DNA of 64,000 bases, taken from contig NZ_CP058579.1 in assembly GCF_013402875.1 (NCBI RefSeq), positions 434,001-498,000 of the forward strand, read 5' to 3'. Positions 8,720 to 16,686 of the stretch are shown here, one piece after another. Both the position numbers and the translations under genes were made by a program. The stretch's first letter is position 1. Each line of letters opens with the position of its first letter. The notes under the pieces were generated by a model. That model had not been told where the DNA came from, searched no databases, and saw nothing but the letters and a program-made list of their open reading frames with translations. The DNA comes from Halorarum salinum (GTDB lineage: Archaea; Halobacteriota; Halobacteria; Halobacteriales; Haloferacaceae).

Positions 8720-10228
8720 TCAGACACGCTCGCTCACCGCCCGTTGCAGATCGTCGGCCGCGGCGTCGAGCGCGTCGCGGCGCTCGGCCAGCGCGACCGC
8801 GTGGTCGTCGTACGAATCCTCCATGCGCGCGAGGGACGCTGCCAGCGCGTCGGGCGCGGGGCCGCCGCGCGAATCGCGGGCGGCGACGCTCCCGGCCGGG
8901 TCGAGCGCGGCGTCGACGTCCTCACGGCTCACGTGCGTCCACAGGGACTCCCCCAGTACCTCCTCGGCGGCCGCGTCAAGATTTGCGGCGAGAGCGTCGG
9001 GGCTGGCGGAATCCTCCGTTTCGGCCGCGGCCGTCGCCACCAGTTCGTGGGCCGTCCGGAACGGCACGCCCGTCGTCGCCAGCGCGTCGGCGACGCCCGT
9101 CGCCGTCGAGAACCCGGCGCCCGCGTCGGCGGCGCACGCCTCCGCGTCCCACTCGGCGGTGGCGACCGCGCCGGCGGCGACCTCGGTCGCCTCGGTCACG
9201 GAGTCGACGGCCGTCCAGGCGTGGGGCGTCGCGCGCTGGAGGTCCCGGTTGTACGCGCGGGGGAGCCCCTTCAGCGTCGTCAACAGCCCCGTCAACGCTC
9301 CGACCGCGTCGCCCGCGGCCGCGCGGACGAGTTCGAGCGTGTCGGGGTTCTTCTTCTGGGGCATGATCGACGAGGTCGAGGAGTAGTCGTCCGAGAGGAC
9401 GAGGTAGCCGTCCTTCGCGTGCTCGATGCCGTCGGTCGCGAGCCCCGAGAGCGTCGTCGCGAGCGTCGCCAGCGCCGCACACGACTCCGCGAGGAAGTCG
9501 CGGGCCGACGACGCGTCGGTCGAGTTCTCCACGACGCCGTCGAACCCCAGCAGGTCCGCGGTCCGCTCGCGGTCGACGTCGAACGGCGTGCCCGCGAACG
9601 CGGCGCCGCCCAGCGGCGACCGGTTCGTCCGGTCGTACGCGTCGAGCAGGCGCGCGGTGTCGCGCTCCAGCGCGCCGGCGTAGGAGGCGAGGAAGTGGCC
9701 CGCCGTCGTCGGCTGGGCGAACTGCCGGTGGGTGAACCCGGGCATGACCGTCTCGGCCTCCTCGGCGGCCGCGTCGAGCAGCGCCTCGCGGAGCGCGAGC
9801 GTCGCCTCGACGGCCGAGAGCAGGTCCCCCCGCAGGCGGTGGCGGATGCAGGCGGCCACCTCGTCGTTGCGCGAGCGGGCGGTGTGCATCTTCCCGCCGT
9901 CCGGGCCGACGCGGTCGACGACGGCGGACTCGACGGCCTCGTGCACGTCCTCACCGTCGGGGAGCGCGTCGTGCCCCTCGGCCTCGACGTCGTCCAGGGC
10001 GGCGAGGACGTCGGCCGCCTCGTCGTCGCCGACGATGCCCCGTTCGGCGAGCATGACGACGTGCGCGCGGTCGACGGCGAGGTCGGCGGCGAGGATGCGC
10101 TCGTCGGCCGCGAGGCTCGACAGGAACGAGCGGGCCGGGCCGCCCGCGAAGCGCTCGCGCCGGATGACTCCGGCGCCCTCGCCGCCTTCGTGAGGCGCCT
10201 CCGGCGCCTCTCCCTCGCCGGTGTCCAT
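8720..10228 (-). CDS. argH: argininosuccinate lyase
   Basis: Cleaves argininosuccinate to arginine and fumarate, the last step of the pathway; 502 aa. The fumarase/aspartase-superfamily signature TSSIMPQKKNPDTLE is present, as is the N-terminal region GGPARSFLSSL. The start at 10228 is 4 nt from the argG stop, so the two genes form one transcript. It carries an acidic/Gly N-terminal extension of about 20 residues before the conserved domain. Length is slightly above bacterial ArgH. Confidence 0.95.
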   Translation of the reverse strand: MDTGEGEAPEAPHEGGEGAGVIRRERFAGGPARSFLSSLAADERILAADLAVDRAHVVMLAERGIVGDDEAADVLAALDDVEAEGHDALPDGEDVHEAVESAVVDRVGPDGGKMHTARSRNDEVAACIRHRLRGDLLSAVEATLALREALLDAAAEEAETVMPGFTHRQFAQPTTAGHFLASYAGALERDTARLLDAYDRTNRSPLGGAAFAGTPFDVDRERTADLLGFDGVVENSTDASSARDFLAESCAALATLATTLSGLATDGIEHAKDGYLVLSDDYSSTSSIMPQKKNPDTLELVRAAAGDAVGALTGLLTTLKGLPRAYNRDLQRATPHAWTAVDSVTEATEVAAGAVATAEWDAEACAADAGAGFSTATGVADALATTGVPFRTAHELVATAAAETEDSASPDALAANLDAAAEEVLGESLWTHVSREDVDAALDPAGSVAARDSRGGPAPDALAASLARMEDSYDDHAVALAERRDALDAAADDLQRAVSERV

Positions 10229-10232
10229 GGAA

Positions 10233-11489
10233 CTACTCCTCGCTGCCGCCGTCGGTGGTCAGCGTCGCCTTCTCCTCGACTGCTTCCTCGGTCGCGCTCT
10301 CCTTCGCGTTCTCGAGCACCTCGTTCGCCAGGCGCTCCTGGAAGCCGTGGTACTTCGCGACGCCGGTCGCGTCGGCCTGCTCGATGCCGTCGACCGTCTC
10401 CGTGTTGAACGAGGCGGCCGACTCGGAGTAGACGCCGTACTCGGAGTCGCGGGCGACCGGGCGAGCCTGCCCGCCCTGGAGCTTCACGGTCACCGTGCCG
10501 GTGACCTTCGACTGGCTCGCGTCGAGGTAGCCCTCCAGCGACGCCATCAGCGGCGTGTCGACGAGCCCCTTGTAGCCCTGCTGGGCCCACTCCTCGTCGA
10601 CGGTCGTCTTGAAGTCGCGCTCGGACTTGGTGAGGACGAGCTGTTCGAGCCCCTCGTGGGCCGTGAGCAGCACGGTCGCGGCCGGGTGCTCGTAGTTCTC
10701 GCGCACCTTCAGCCCGAGCATGCGGTCCTCCATCATGTCCGTGCGCCCGACGCCGTGGGCGCCCGCGAGTTCGTTGAGCTCCTCGACGAGTTCGACGGGG
10801 TCGAGTTCCTCGCCGTTCAGCGCGACGGCGTAGCCGTCCTCGAACTCGATCTCGACGAGTTCCTCGCCGCCCGCCTCGCCCGGGGCGTCGGTCCACTCGT
10901 AGATGTCCTCGGGCGGGACGTAGGTGGGGTCCTCCAGGTCGTCGCCCTCGACCGAGCGGGACCAGAGGTTCGTGTCGATCGACCACGCGCCCTCGTTGCC
11001 GCCCTCGACGGGCAGGTCCTTCTCGTCGGCGTACTCGATCTCCCACTCGCGGGTGAGCCCGAGTTCACGGACGGGCGCGATGACCTCCAGGTCGGAGGCG
11101 CGCCAGACGGCCTCGAACCGGAGCTGGTCGTTGCCCTTGCCGGTGCAGCCGTGCGCGACGGCGGCGCAGTCGTGCTCCACGGCCACCTCGAGGATCTTCT
11201 CGGCGATGACCGGGCGCGCGAGCGCGGTGCCGAGCGGGTAGCCCTGGTAGGTCGCGTTCGCGCGCACGGAGTCGAGACACAGCTCCGCGAACTCCGCCTT
11301 GGCGTCGACGACGTAGTGTTCGAGGTCGAGGGCCTCGGCCGTCTCCTCGGCCTCCGCGAACTCCTCTTCGGGCTGGCCGACGTCGACCGTGACGCCGATA
11401 ACCTCGTCGTGTCCGTACTCCTCCTCCAGCAGCGGCACGCAGACCGTCGTGTCGAGTCCGCCGCTGAACGCGAGTGCCACGCGTGTCAT
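10233..11489 (-). CDS. argG: argininosuccinate synthase
   Basis: ATP-dependent condensation of citrulline and aspartate; 418 aa. The N-terminal PP-loop AFSGGLDTTVCV (residues ~7-18) defines the family, followed by VTVDVGQPEEEF. The start ATG at 11489 has an A/T-rich TATA-like box about 30 nt upstream, so the transcript is nearly leaderless. The C-terminal tail is acidic and low in complexity. argH follows after 4 nt. The pair may be co-regulated with the lysW operon, since both have unusually A/T-rich promoter boxes. Confidence 0.95.
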   Translation of the reverse strand: MTRVALAFSGGLDTTVCVPLLEEEYGHDEVIGVTVDVGQPEEEFAEAEETAEALDLEHYVVDAKAEFAELCLDSVRANATYQGYPLGTALARPVIAEKILEVAVEHDCAAVAHGCTGKGNDQLRFEAVWRASDLEVIAPVRELGLTREWEIEYADEKDLPVEGGNEGAWSIDTNLWSRSVEGDDLEDPTYVPPEDIYEWTDAPGEAGGEELVEIEFEDGYAVALNGEELDPVELVEELNELAGAHGVGRTDMMEDRMLGLKVRENYEHPAATVLLTAHEGLEQLVLTKSERDFKTTVDEEWAQQGYKGLVDTPLMASLEGYLDASQSKVTGTVTVKLQGGQARPVARDSEYGVYSESAASFNTETVDGIEQADATGVAKYHGFQERLANEVLENAKESATEEAVEEKATLTTDGGSEE

Positions 11490-11511
11490 TACCGATAGCT
11501 GTGGGCTTCAG

Positions 11512-11551
11512 GGTATTAAATTCGGCGCTTTTGGATTTGGAATAAAATTGT
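11512..11551 (-). promoter_or_regulatory. promoter region of argG
   Basis: Two A/T tracts interrupt GC-rich DNA: gtattaaattc at about 11512-11523 and ggaataaaattg at about 11540-11551. The inner one lies 25-30 nt before the argG ATG, as expected for a haloarchaeal TATA box; the outer one could be an upstream element or operator half-site. Confidence 0.45.
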
Positions 11552-11626
11552 GAAGTGCGGACTCGGGGAGCCTGTTCGGCGGGGAGCACGTCAGCAACCG
11601 GCGGGGGAGGTGGGGGTAGTGTGGGC

Positions 11627-11728
11627 TCAGAGGCCCGGTCGTCGCGGCGGTCGCGACGGGACGCCGACGCGTCGCTCGACGGAAGAGCGGGCGCGAGCGA
11701 CGGCGGCGTCCGTCATCGTTCGGGTCAT
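11627..11728 (-). CDS. possible short Arg-rich leader ORF upstream of argG
   Basis: A 33-codon frame (ATG at 11728; an internal ATG at 11716 gives 29 codons) ending 138 nt before argG on the same strand. A TATA-like gcttaaatcg box at 11741-11750 would place a leaderless transcript at the second ATG. Seven of the 29 residues are Arg. In GC-rich DNA Arg-rich frames often arise by chance, so this is only a candidate. Confidence 0.2.
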   Translation of the reverse strand: MTRTMTDAAVARARSSVERRVGVPSRPPRRPGL

Positions 11729-11988
11729 CGTGCTCTATCGGCTTAAATCGTGCAGGTGCGGCAACGTTTGGGTGGGTTCAGTGTCCGAGGATTGGGGTCG
11801 GTCCGGTTCCGCGAGTGATCGACGGTAACGGGGCGCACCCGAAAGCCCCCGCTGCCCCGTTCAGTCCCACCCGCCGGACGGTCGGCCGAGCGACGGGGGC
11901 CTGACTACCGCTGTGCCCGCCGTGGGTAGTCCGCCCCGATGGTCTCGTTCGTCGGTCAGCCGACGGTGGCGTCGGCAGCAGGGGTGGC

Positions 11989-12212
11989 GCGCGACGCGAG
12001 CACTCGCGCGCGACGCGAGCACTCGCGCGCGAGGCTCACACGAGCATGGCGAGTGTGATGGTTCGAGACGGCGGTGCCGTCTCGTCACTCCGCGAATCGG
12101 AGATTCGCTGAGGCCGCGAGAGCGAAGCTCTCGCCCGCTGCCGAAGATCGGAGGGTTTCGTGCGGTTCCGCGGAGCGTGCTCCGAGGTGACTGGTGGACC
12201 TCAGTTGCCAAG
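11989..12212 (-). repeat. R1-type dispersed element, copy b (inverted), with three hairpins and a tandem repeat
   Basis: Lies between the HTH gene end and argG. On the minus strand it starts with CTTGGCAACTG..GTCCACCAG..ACCTCGGAGC (12212-12182), matching copies at 1953 and 38606. Three perfect hairpins with 3-nt loops follow: 12116-12134, 12092-12108 and 12064-12084. At 11989-12026 a 19-nt unit (gcgcgacgcgagcactcgc) is repeated in tandem. No coding frame is convincing in 11750-12373. Confidence 0.6.
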
Positions 12213-12373
12213 CGGTAGTGGTCTGCCTCCACCCCCACCCCATCGGAACCGAGCGGAGTCCGATCTCGAGACACGAGCGGGCGAATCGGCCGAGGAGGCG
12301 GAACTGAACGCTACGTACGTCCGCGAACGTATCGCTCCAGTCCGAGTAACGACGAGTCCGTCCCCTCCCGGGC

Positions 12374-12781
12374 CTACTGAGTGTCCAACTGTTCGAGCTC
12401 CTGAGTGAGGTCCAGGATCTCCTCGACGGCCTCCGGTAAGGGTTCGAGACATGCCACGTTCGTTCGGGGGTCGTACGAGACGAGCCCATGGTCCGCCAAC
12501 TTCGGAAGCTGCTGATGGTGCAAATTCAAGCGGATCCGTTCGACCTCCCTATCGTCGGTTTCGACCCCTTCGTGTTCCGCGACTAACGCCACGAGTCGGT
12601 CGAGGTCGGCACAGCCGTGGTCGTTGAGATAGAGGAGGACGAGACGACGGCGCGTCTCCCCCAATGCGTCGAAGAACCTGTCGATGTCCGCCCCTCCGTC
12701 CTGTACTACCTGCGGAAGCCGTCGGTGAGCTTCAGACCGATTCCGTTCGGGGCGGTCTCGCTCGGGTAGGGAGCCGGACAT
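12374..12781 (-). CDS. winged-helix (DUF7344-like) transcriptional regulator
   Basis: A 135-aa haloarchaeal regulator. An N-terminal hydrophilic tail is followed by DIDRFFDALGETRRRLVLLYL, an ArsR-like helix-turn-helix entry, then a His-rich LNLHHQQLPKLADHGLVSYD recognition/wing segment typical of the halophilic DUF7344 group. The C terminus (LPEAVEEILDLTQELEQLD) can form a short amphipathic helix, perhaps for dimerisation. The start is supported by a TATA-like ttaattt box at about 12808-12814, giving a leaderless transcript. Its target is unknown; the neighbours (argG, hemC) are not obvious partners. The domain name is from memory of the family. Confidence 0.75.
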   Translation of the reverse strand: MSGSLPERDRPERNRSEAHRRLPQVVQDGGADIDRFFDALGETRRRLVLLYLNDHGCADLDRLVALVAEHEGVETDDREVERIRLNLHHQQLPKLADHGLVSYDPRTNVACLEPLPEAVEEILDLTQELEQLDTQ

Positions 12782-12965
12782 GTGGTTCTTATTTTATTTA
12801 TTCGTGCTTAATTTCTTCTCCGTTTGAAGTGGCGAAGTCACCTCGATGTGCCCCGAATCGAGTAGCGAACCGCCGTCACCGAGCAACGAACGAGAGTCCA
12901 CCGTGTGTCTCCGCTGGCAGGGGCAGCGTAGCCACTTTAGGGGCTAACTCATGTCCTGGTCCACC

Positions 12966-13160
12966 ATGGACCGAGTACTGAACGTGCACACCCGTACCCT
13001 ACACAAGCCGTGTGAAGAGGGAAGCCTTCGGGCGACCGCGTGTGGTTCGCTCTCGCACGTCTCCTCGGAGCACGTGCGATGGACGACGGACGAGGACCTC
13101 CGAACGCTGGACGCCGTTACTCGCTGCGGCAGCGGTCTTCCCGACGAAGGGGACTACTGA
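12966..13160 (+). CDS. small Cys-containing haloarchaeal protein (microprotein)
   Basis: A 64-residue protein. VLNVHT..THKP-like opening, TACGSLSHV and a final RCGSGLPDEGDY resemble a widespread haloarchaeal group of tiny zinc-finger-like proteins that usually end in a CG.C...GGY pattern. Here the second Cys of the final pair seems to be replaced (CGSG), so zinc binding may be lost. A TATA-like ctttag box at 12935-12940 fits a leaderless start at 12966 rather than the upstream ATG at 12951. It overlaps no other gene. Function is unknown. Confidence 0.55.
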   Translation: MDRVLNVHTRTLHKPCEEGSLRATACGSLSHVSSEHVRWTTDEDLRTLDAVTRCGSGLPDEGDY

Positions 13161-13368
13161 CCGATCCGTCGCTCTCCCTTCACAGTTGTCGCAACCCCGG
13201 GTTTCCGTAGGTAGCGAACCGAACTCCTCGGCCAGTGTCGCGTGCGCCGGCCGTACTGGCCGCCCGCTTCCGGCCGACTCCGAATCGAGAGACTGTAGTC
13301 GATCCACCGACGAAACCACCCGGGGCAGAAGCGAGCGTGTTTTCCCCGCCGCCGCCGCACACCCGACA

Positions 13369-14496
13369 ATGACTGACGGCACGCTGCGACTCGCGACGCG
13401 GGGCTCCGCGCTCGCCCGGGTGCAGGCCGAGGGCGTCGCGGACGCGCTCTCCACCCGCCGGCGCTCGGTCGAACTCGTGGAGGTCGAGACGCGCGGCGAC
13501 CGCCTCTCGGAGGAGCTCATCACGCGGCTTGGGAAGACGGGGGCGTTCGTCCGGGCGCTCGACGAGCGGGTGCTCTCCGGGGAGTGTGACGCCGCGGTCC
13601 ACTCGCTGAAGGACGTGCCGACCGAGATGCCCGAGGACCTCGTCGTGGCCGGCGTGCCCGAGCGCGCGCCGTCCGGCGACGTAATCGTCACCCTCGAGGG
13701 CGGAACCGTGGCGGACCTCCCGTCCGGCTCGGTCGTCGGCACCTCCTCGCTCCGCCGGAGGGCGGAGGTGCTCGCCGCCCGGCCCGACCTGGAGGTCGAA
13801 CCGCTCCGGGGGAACGTCGACACCCGCCTGCGGAAGCTCGTCGGGCCGGCGCTCCAGCGGGAGCACGAGGCGCGCACCGAGGAGGAGCGCGAGCGGAAGG
13901 GGGACCTCACGTCGAGCGACGACGCCGGGGAGTTCGACCGGACCGTCGAGGAGTGGTTCGACGACCTCTCGGAGTTCCAGCGCCGGGCCATGGAGTACGA
14001 GCCGGACCCCGAGTACGACGCCATCGTGCTCGCGGAGGCGGGGCTGCGGCGCTCGGGCCTGCTGGACCGCCCCGAGTACGAGGTCGAGCGGCTGGAGCGC
14101 GCGGAGTTCGTCCCCGCGCCCGGGCAGGGCGCGATCGCGGTCACCGCCGCCGAGCGAGACGTCGTCGAGGCGATCCGCGAGGCCGTCGACCACCCGCCGA
14201 CCCGGATCGCGGCGACCGTGGAACGAACGGTCCTCGCGGAACTCGGCGGCGGCTGTATCGCCCCCATCGGCGTCGGCGCGCTGCTCCAGGGCGAGCACGT
14301 CCAGGTCCGTGCCCGCGTCCTCTCGGCCGACGGCACCGAGGAAGTGGCGGCCAGCCGGGACCTGCCGGTCCGGCACCACGCGGACGCCGCCGCCGAGTTC
14401 GCCGCCGAACTCCGCGAGCGGGGCGCCGCGGAACTCATCGAGGAGGCCAGGCGCGAGGGTGACGCGAACGGCGAGGCCGCCCGGGAGGACGGATGA
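13369..14496 (+). CDS. hemC: hydroxymethylbilane synthase (porphobilinogen deaminase)
   Basis: Polymerises four porphobilinogens to hydroxymethylbilane in tetrapyrrole synthesis; 375 aa. LRLATRGSALARVQ at the N terminus, HSLKDVPTE, SLRRRAEVLA and the dipyrromethane attachment Cys in LGGGCIAPIG are all present. Between GNVDTRLRKL and YDAIVLAEAGL there is a long, charged insertion of about 60 residues rich in Glu/Asp/Arg that is absent from bacterial HemC. The start at 13369 gives the standard N terminus. It overlaps cobA by 4 nt (ATGA), so hemC-cobA-hemD are one operon. Confidence 0.95.
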   Translation: MTDGTLRLATRGSALARVQAEGVADALSTRRRSVELVEVETRGDRLSEELITRLGKTGAFVRALDERVLSGECDAAVHSLKDVPTEMPEDLVVAGVPERAPSGDVIVTLEGGTVADLPSGSVVGTSSLRRRAEVLAARPDLEVEPLRGNVDTRLRKLVGPALQREHEARTEEERERKGDLTSSDDAGEFDRTVEEWFDDLSEFQRRAMEYEPDPEYDAIVLAEAGLRRSGLLDRPEYEVERLERAEFVPAPGQGAIAVTAAERDVVEAIREAVDHPPTRIAATVERTVLAELGGGCIAPIGVGALLQGEHVQVRARVLSADGTEEVAASRDLPVRHHADAAAEFAAELRERGAAELIEEARREGDANGEAAREDG

Positions 14497-15296
14497 CGGG
14501 GCGGGAGGCGTCCGGCTTCGTCTACCTCGTCGGCTCCGGCCCGGGCGACCCGGAGCTGCTCACGGTGAAAGCCCGCAGACTCGTCGACGAGGCCGACGTG
14601 GTGCTCCACGACAAGCTTCCGGGCCCGGAGATCCTCGGAGCCATCCCCGAGGGGAAGCGCGAGGACGTCGGCAAGCGCGCCGGCGGCGAGCGGACCAGCC
14701 AGGAGTACACGAACGACCGGCTGGTCGAACTCGCCGAGGAGGGCAAGACGGTCGTGCGGCTGAAGGGCGGGGACCCGTTCGTCTTCGGCCGCGGCGGCGA
14801 GGAGGCCGAACGCCTCGCGGAACACGGGATCCCCTTCGAGGTCGTCCCCGGCGTCACCTCCGCCGTCGCCGCGCCGGGCGTCGCGGGCATCCCCGTCACC
14901 CACCGCGACCACGCCTCCTCGGTCTCGTTCGTCACGGGCCACGAGGACCCCGACAAGCCCGAGTCGGCCGTGGACTGGGACGCGCTCGCCGCTTCCGGCG
15001 GGACGCTCGTCGTCCTCATGGGCGTCGGAAAGCTGCCCGAGTACACCCGCGCGCTCCGGGAGGCCGGCATGGACCCGGGGACGCCCGTCGCCCTCGTCGA
15101 GCGCGGCACGTGGCCGGAGATGCGCGTCGCGACGGGGACGCTCGCGGACGTCGTCGACGTGCGGGACGAGGCGGGCATCGAGCCGCCCGCGGTGACCGTG
15201 ATCGGCGAGGTGGCGGCGACCCGCGAGCGCGTCGTCGAGTTCCTCCGGGGGCGGGGCGGCGCCGACGCGACGGCCGACGGCGGAGGTTCCGAATGA
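14493..15296 (+). CDS. cobA: uroporphyrinogen-III C-methyltransferase
   Basis: SAM-dependent methyltransferase (267 aa) making precorrin-2 from uroporphyrinogen III, the branch to siroheme, cobalamin and the archaeal heme route. VYLVGSGPGDPELLT and RLKGGDPFVFGRGGEE are the family signatures; HRDHASSVSFVTGH follows. It sits between hemC and hemD with ATGA overlaps at both ends, so flux from hemC through hemD to this enzyme is genetically coupled. There is no fused HemD or CysG domain. The last ~15 residues are a Gly/Asp tail. Confidence 0.95.
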   Translation: MTGREASGFVYLVGSGPGDPELLTVKARRLVDEADVVLHDKLPGPEILGAIPEGKREDVGKRAGGERTSQEYTNDRLVELAEEGKTVVRLKGGDPFVFGRGGEEAERLAEHGIPFEVVPGVTSAVAAPGVAGIPVTHRDHASSVSFVTGHEDPDKPESAVDWDALAASGGTLVVLMGVGKLPEYTRALREAGMDPGTPVALVERGTWPEMRVATGTLADVVDVRDEAGIEPPAVTVIGEVAATRERVVEFLRGRGGADATADGGGSE

Positions 15297-16015
15297 AGGT
15301 CGCCGTCTTCCGGCCCGACGACGAGCGGCTGGCCGGGGCGGTCGAGCTCCTCTCGGATCTGGGCGTCGAACCGGTCGCTGATCCGATGCTGGCGGTCGAA
15401 CCCACCGGCGCGACCCCCGAGTCGGCCGAGTGGGTCGTGCTCACCTCGAAGACCGGCGTCGAGCTCGCGGCGGGGGAGGGCTGGTCGCCCGGCGACGCTC
15501 GACTGGCCGTCATCGGCTCCGCGACGGCCGAGGCGGCCCGCGAGGCGGGCTGGACGGTCGATCTCGTCCCGGCGGAGTACTCCTCCACGGGGCTGGTCCA
15601 CGAGTTCGAGGACCGCGTCGGCGACGCGTCGGGCGTCACGGTCGAGGTCGCGCGCTCGGACCACGGGAGCCCGGTCCTGCTGGACGGGCTCCGGGCCGCG
15701 GGCGCGACGGTCCACGAGACGGTGCTCTACCGGCTCGTCCGCCCCGAGAACGCCGGCAAATCAGTCGAACTGGCCGCTGAAGGGGAGCTGGCGGCGGCCT
15801 GCTTCACCTCGTCGCTGACGGTCGAGCACTTCCTCGAGGCCGCGGACGAGCGCGGGGTCCGCGAGGCGGCGCTCGCGGGGCTGAACGACGCGACGGTCGG
15901 CTGCATCGGACACCCGACGCGCGAGACGGCCGAGGACCTCGGCGTCGAGGTCGACGTGGTGCCCGCACAGGCGGAGTTCGCGGCGCTCGCCGAGGCCGTC
16001 GTCGCCGAACTGTGA
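15293..16015 (+). CDS. hemD: uroporphyrinogen-III synthase
   Basis: Cyclises hydroxymethylbilane with inversion of ring D; 240 aa. HemD proteins are poorly conserved, but VVLTSKTGVELA, AVIGSATAEAAREAG, ETVLYRLVRP and CFTSSLTVEHFLEAA follow the expected two-domain pattern, and the position after hemC-cobA is decisive. The start ATG at 15293 overlaps the cobA stop. No unusual insertions were seen. Confidence 0.92.
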   Translation: MKVAVFRPDDERLAGAVELLSDLGVEPVADPMLAVEPTGATPESAEWVVLTSKTGVELAAGEGWSPGDARLAVIGSATAEAAREAGWTVDLVPAEYSSTGLVHEFEDRVGDASGVTVEVARSDHGSPVLLDGLRAAGATVHETVLYRLVRPENAGKSVELAAEGELAAACFTSSLTVEHFLEAADERGVREAALAGLNDATVGCIGHPTRETAEDLGVEVDVVPAQAEFAALAEAVVAEL

Positions 16016-16037
16016 ATCCGGCCCGGCGGGGTCGGGC

Positions 16038-16241
16038 TCAGCGGCCGTAGGTGAGCTTCGTCGCCCACTCGTCGAGCCTGTCGGTCACGCCCTCGAGCCA
16101 CGCGGCGGGCGAGACGGCGCGCGCCTCCCGCTCCGAGAGCTCGATCCGCGGGCCCTGGTAGGGGTCGGCGGGGTCCTCGAGCACCTCGGTCACGGTGCTC
16201 ATCGCGCACCGGCCGCAGGACTCGACCTCCTTGTCTCCCAT
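16038..16241 (-). CDS. small conserved-looking protein of unknown function
   Basis: 67 aa, converging on hemD. It has an N-terminal CxxC (ESCGRC), a central acidic/proline stretch (EDPADPYQGPRIELSE) and a Trp-containing C-terminal helix (AAWLEGVTDRLDEWATKL). The family was not recognised. A TATA-like gttaact box about 27 nt upstream supports a leaderless start at 16241. The CxxC pair might bind metal as a dimer, but that is inference. Confidence 0.6.
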   Translation of the reverse strand: MGDKEVESCGRCAMSTVTEVLEDPADPYQGPRIELSEREARAVSPAAWLEGVTDRLDEWATKLTYGR

Positions 16242-16314
16242 GACCGGAACGTGGGGCCGGCGGATAGTTAACGCTTGTCGTGGCCCTTTTGAGTGGCGGC
16301 GCGTAGGGGAGGGT

Positions 16315-16686
16315 ATGAGCTACCACCACGTGGACCCGGCGACGCTCGAGCCCACCCCGGACCGCCCCTCCGTCCAGCGGTCCATCAGCGACGCCTGCGG
16401 GCTGGAGAAGCTGGCGCTCCACCGGTACGAGGTCGGACCGGGCGAGGCGGTCCCGCTCGCGTACCACTACCACGACGAGCAGGAGGAGGCGTTCTACGTC
16501 CTCGAGGGGGCGCTCCACGTCGAGACGCCCGAGCGGGAGTACGTCGTCGAATCCGGCGAAGCGTTCGTCGTCGAACCGGAGGCCCCCCAGTTCGCTCACG
16601 TCCCGGAGGACGGCGTCGAGACGACAGCGCTCGTCGTCGGCGCCCCGGCCGTGAACGGCGACGCACACCCCTACGAGGACGCATGA
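16315..16686 (+). CDS. cupin domain protein
   Basis: Single-domain cupin, 123 aa. The first cupin motif is visible as YHYHDEQEEAFYVLEGALHV (metal-binding His/His/Glu pattern), and the second as GEAFVVEPEAPQFAHV with its His. Small haloarchaeal cupins of this kind have no assigned substrate. The start is ~28 nt after a ccttttgag box. It ends in an ATGA overlap with the following gene, so the two are translated together. Confidence 0.85.
   Translation: MSYHHVDPATLEPTPDRPSVQRSISDACGLEKLALHRYEVGPGEAVPLAYHYHDEQEEAFYVLEGALHVETPEREYVVESGEAFVVEPEAPQFAHVPEDGVETTALVVGAPAVNGDAHPYEDA

Noticed and set aside
8446-8727. Arg/Pro-rich frame on the minus strand after argH
   Set aside because: The composition is that of a GC-rich chance frame, it has no domain character and it overlaps the argH end.
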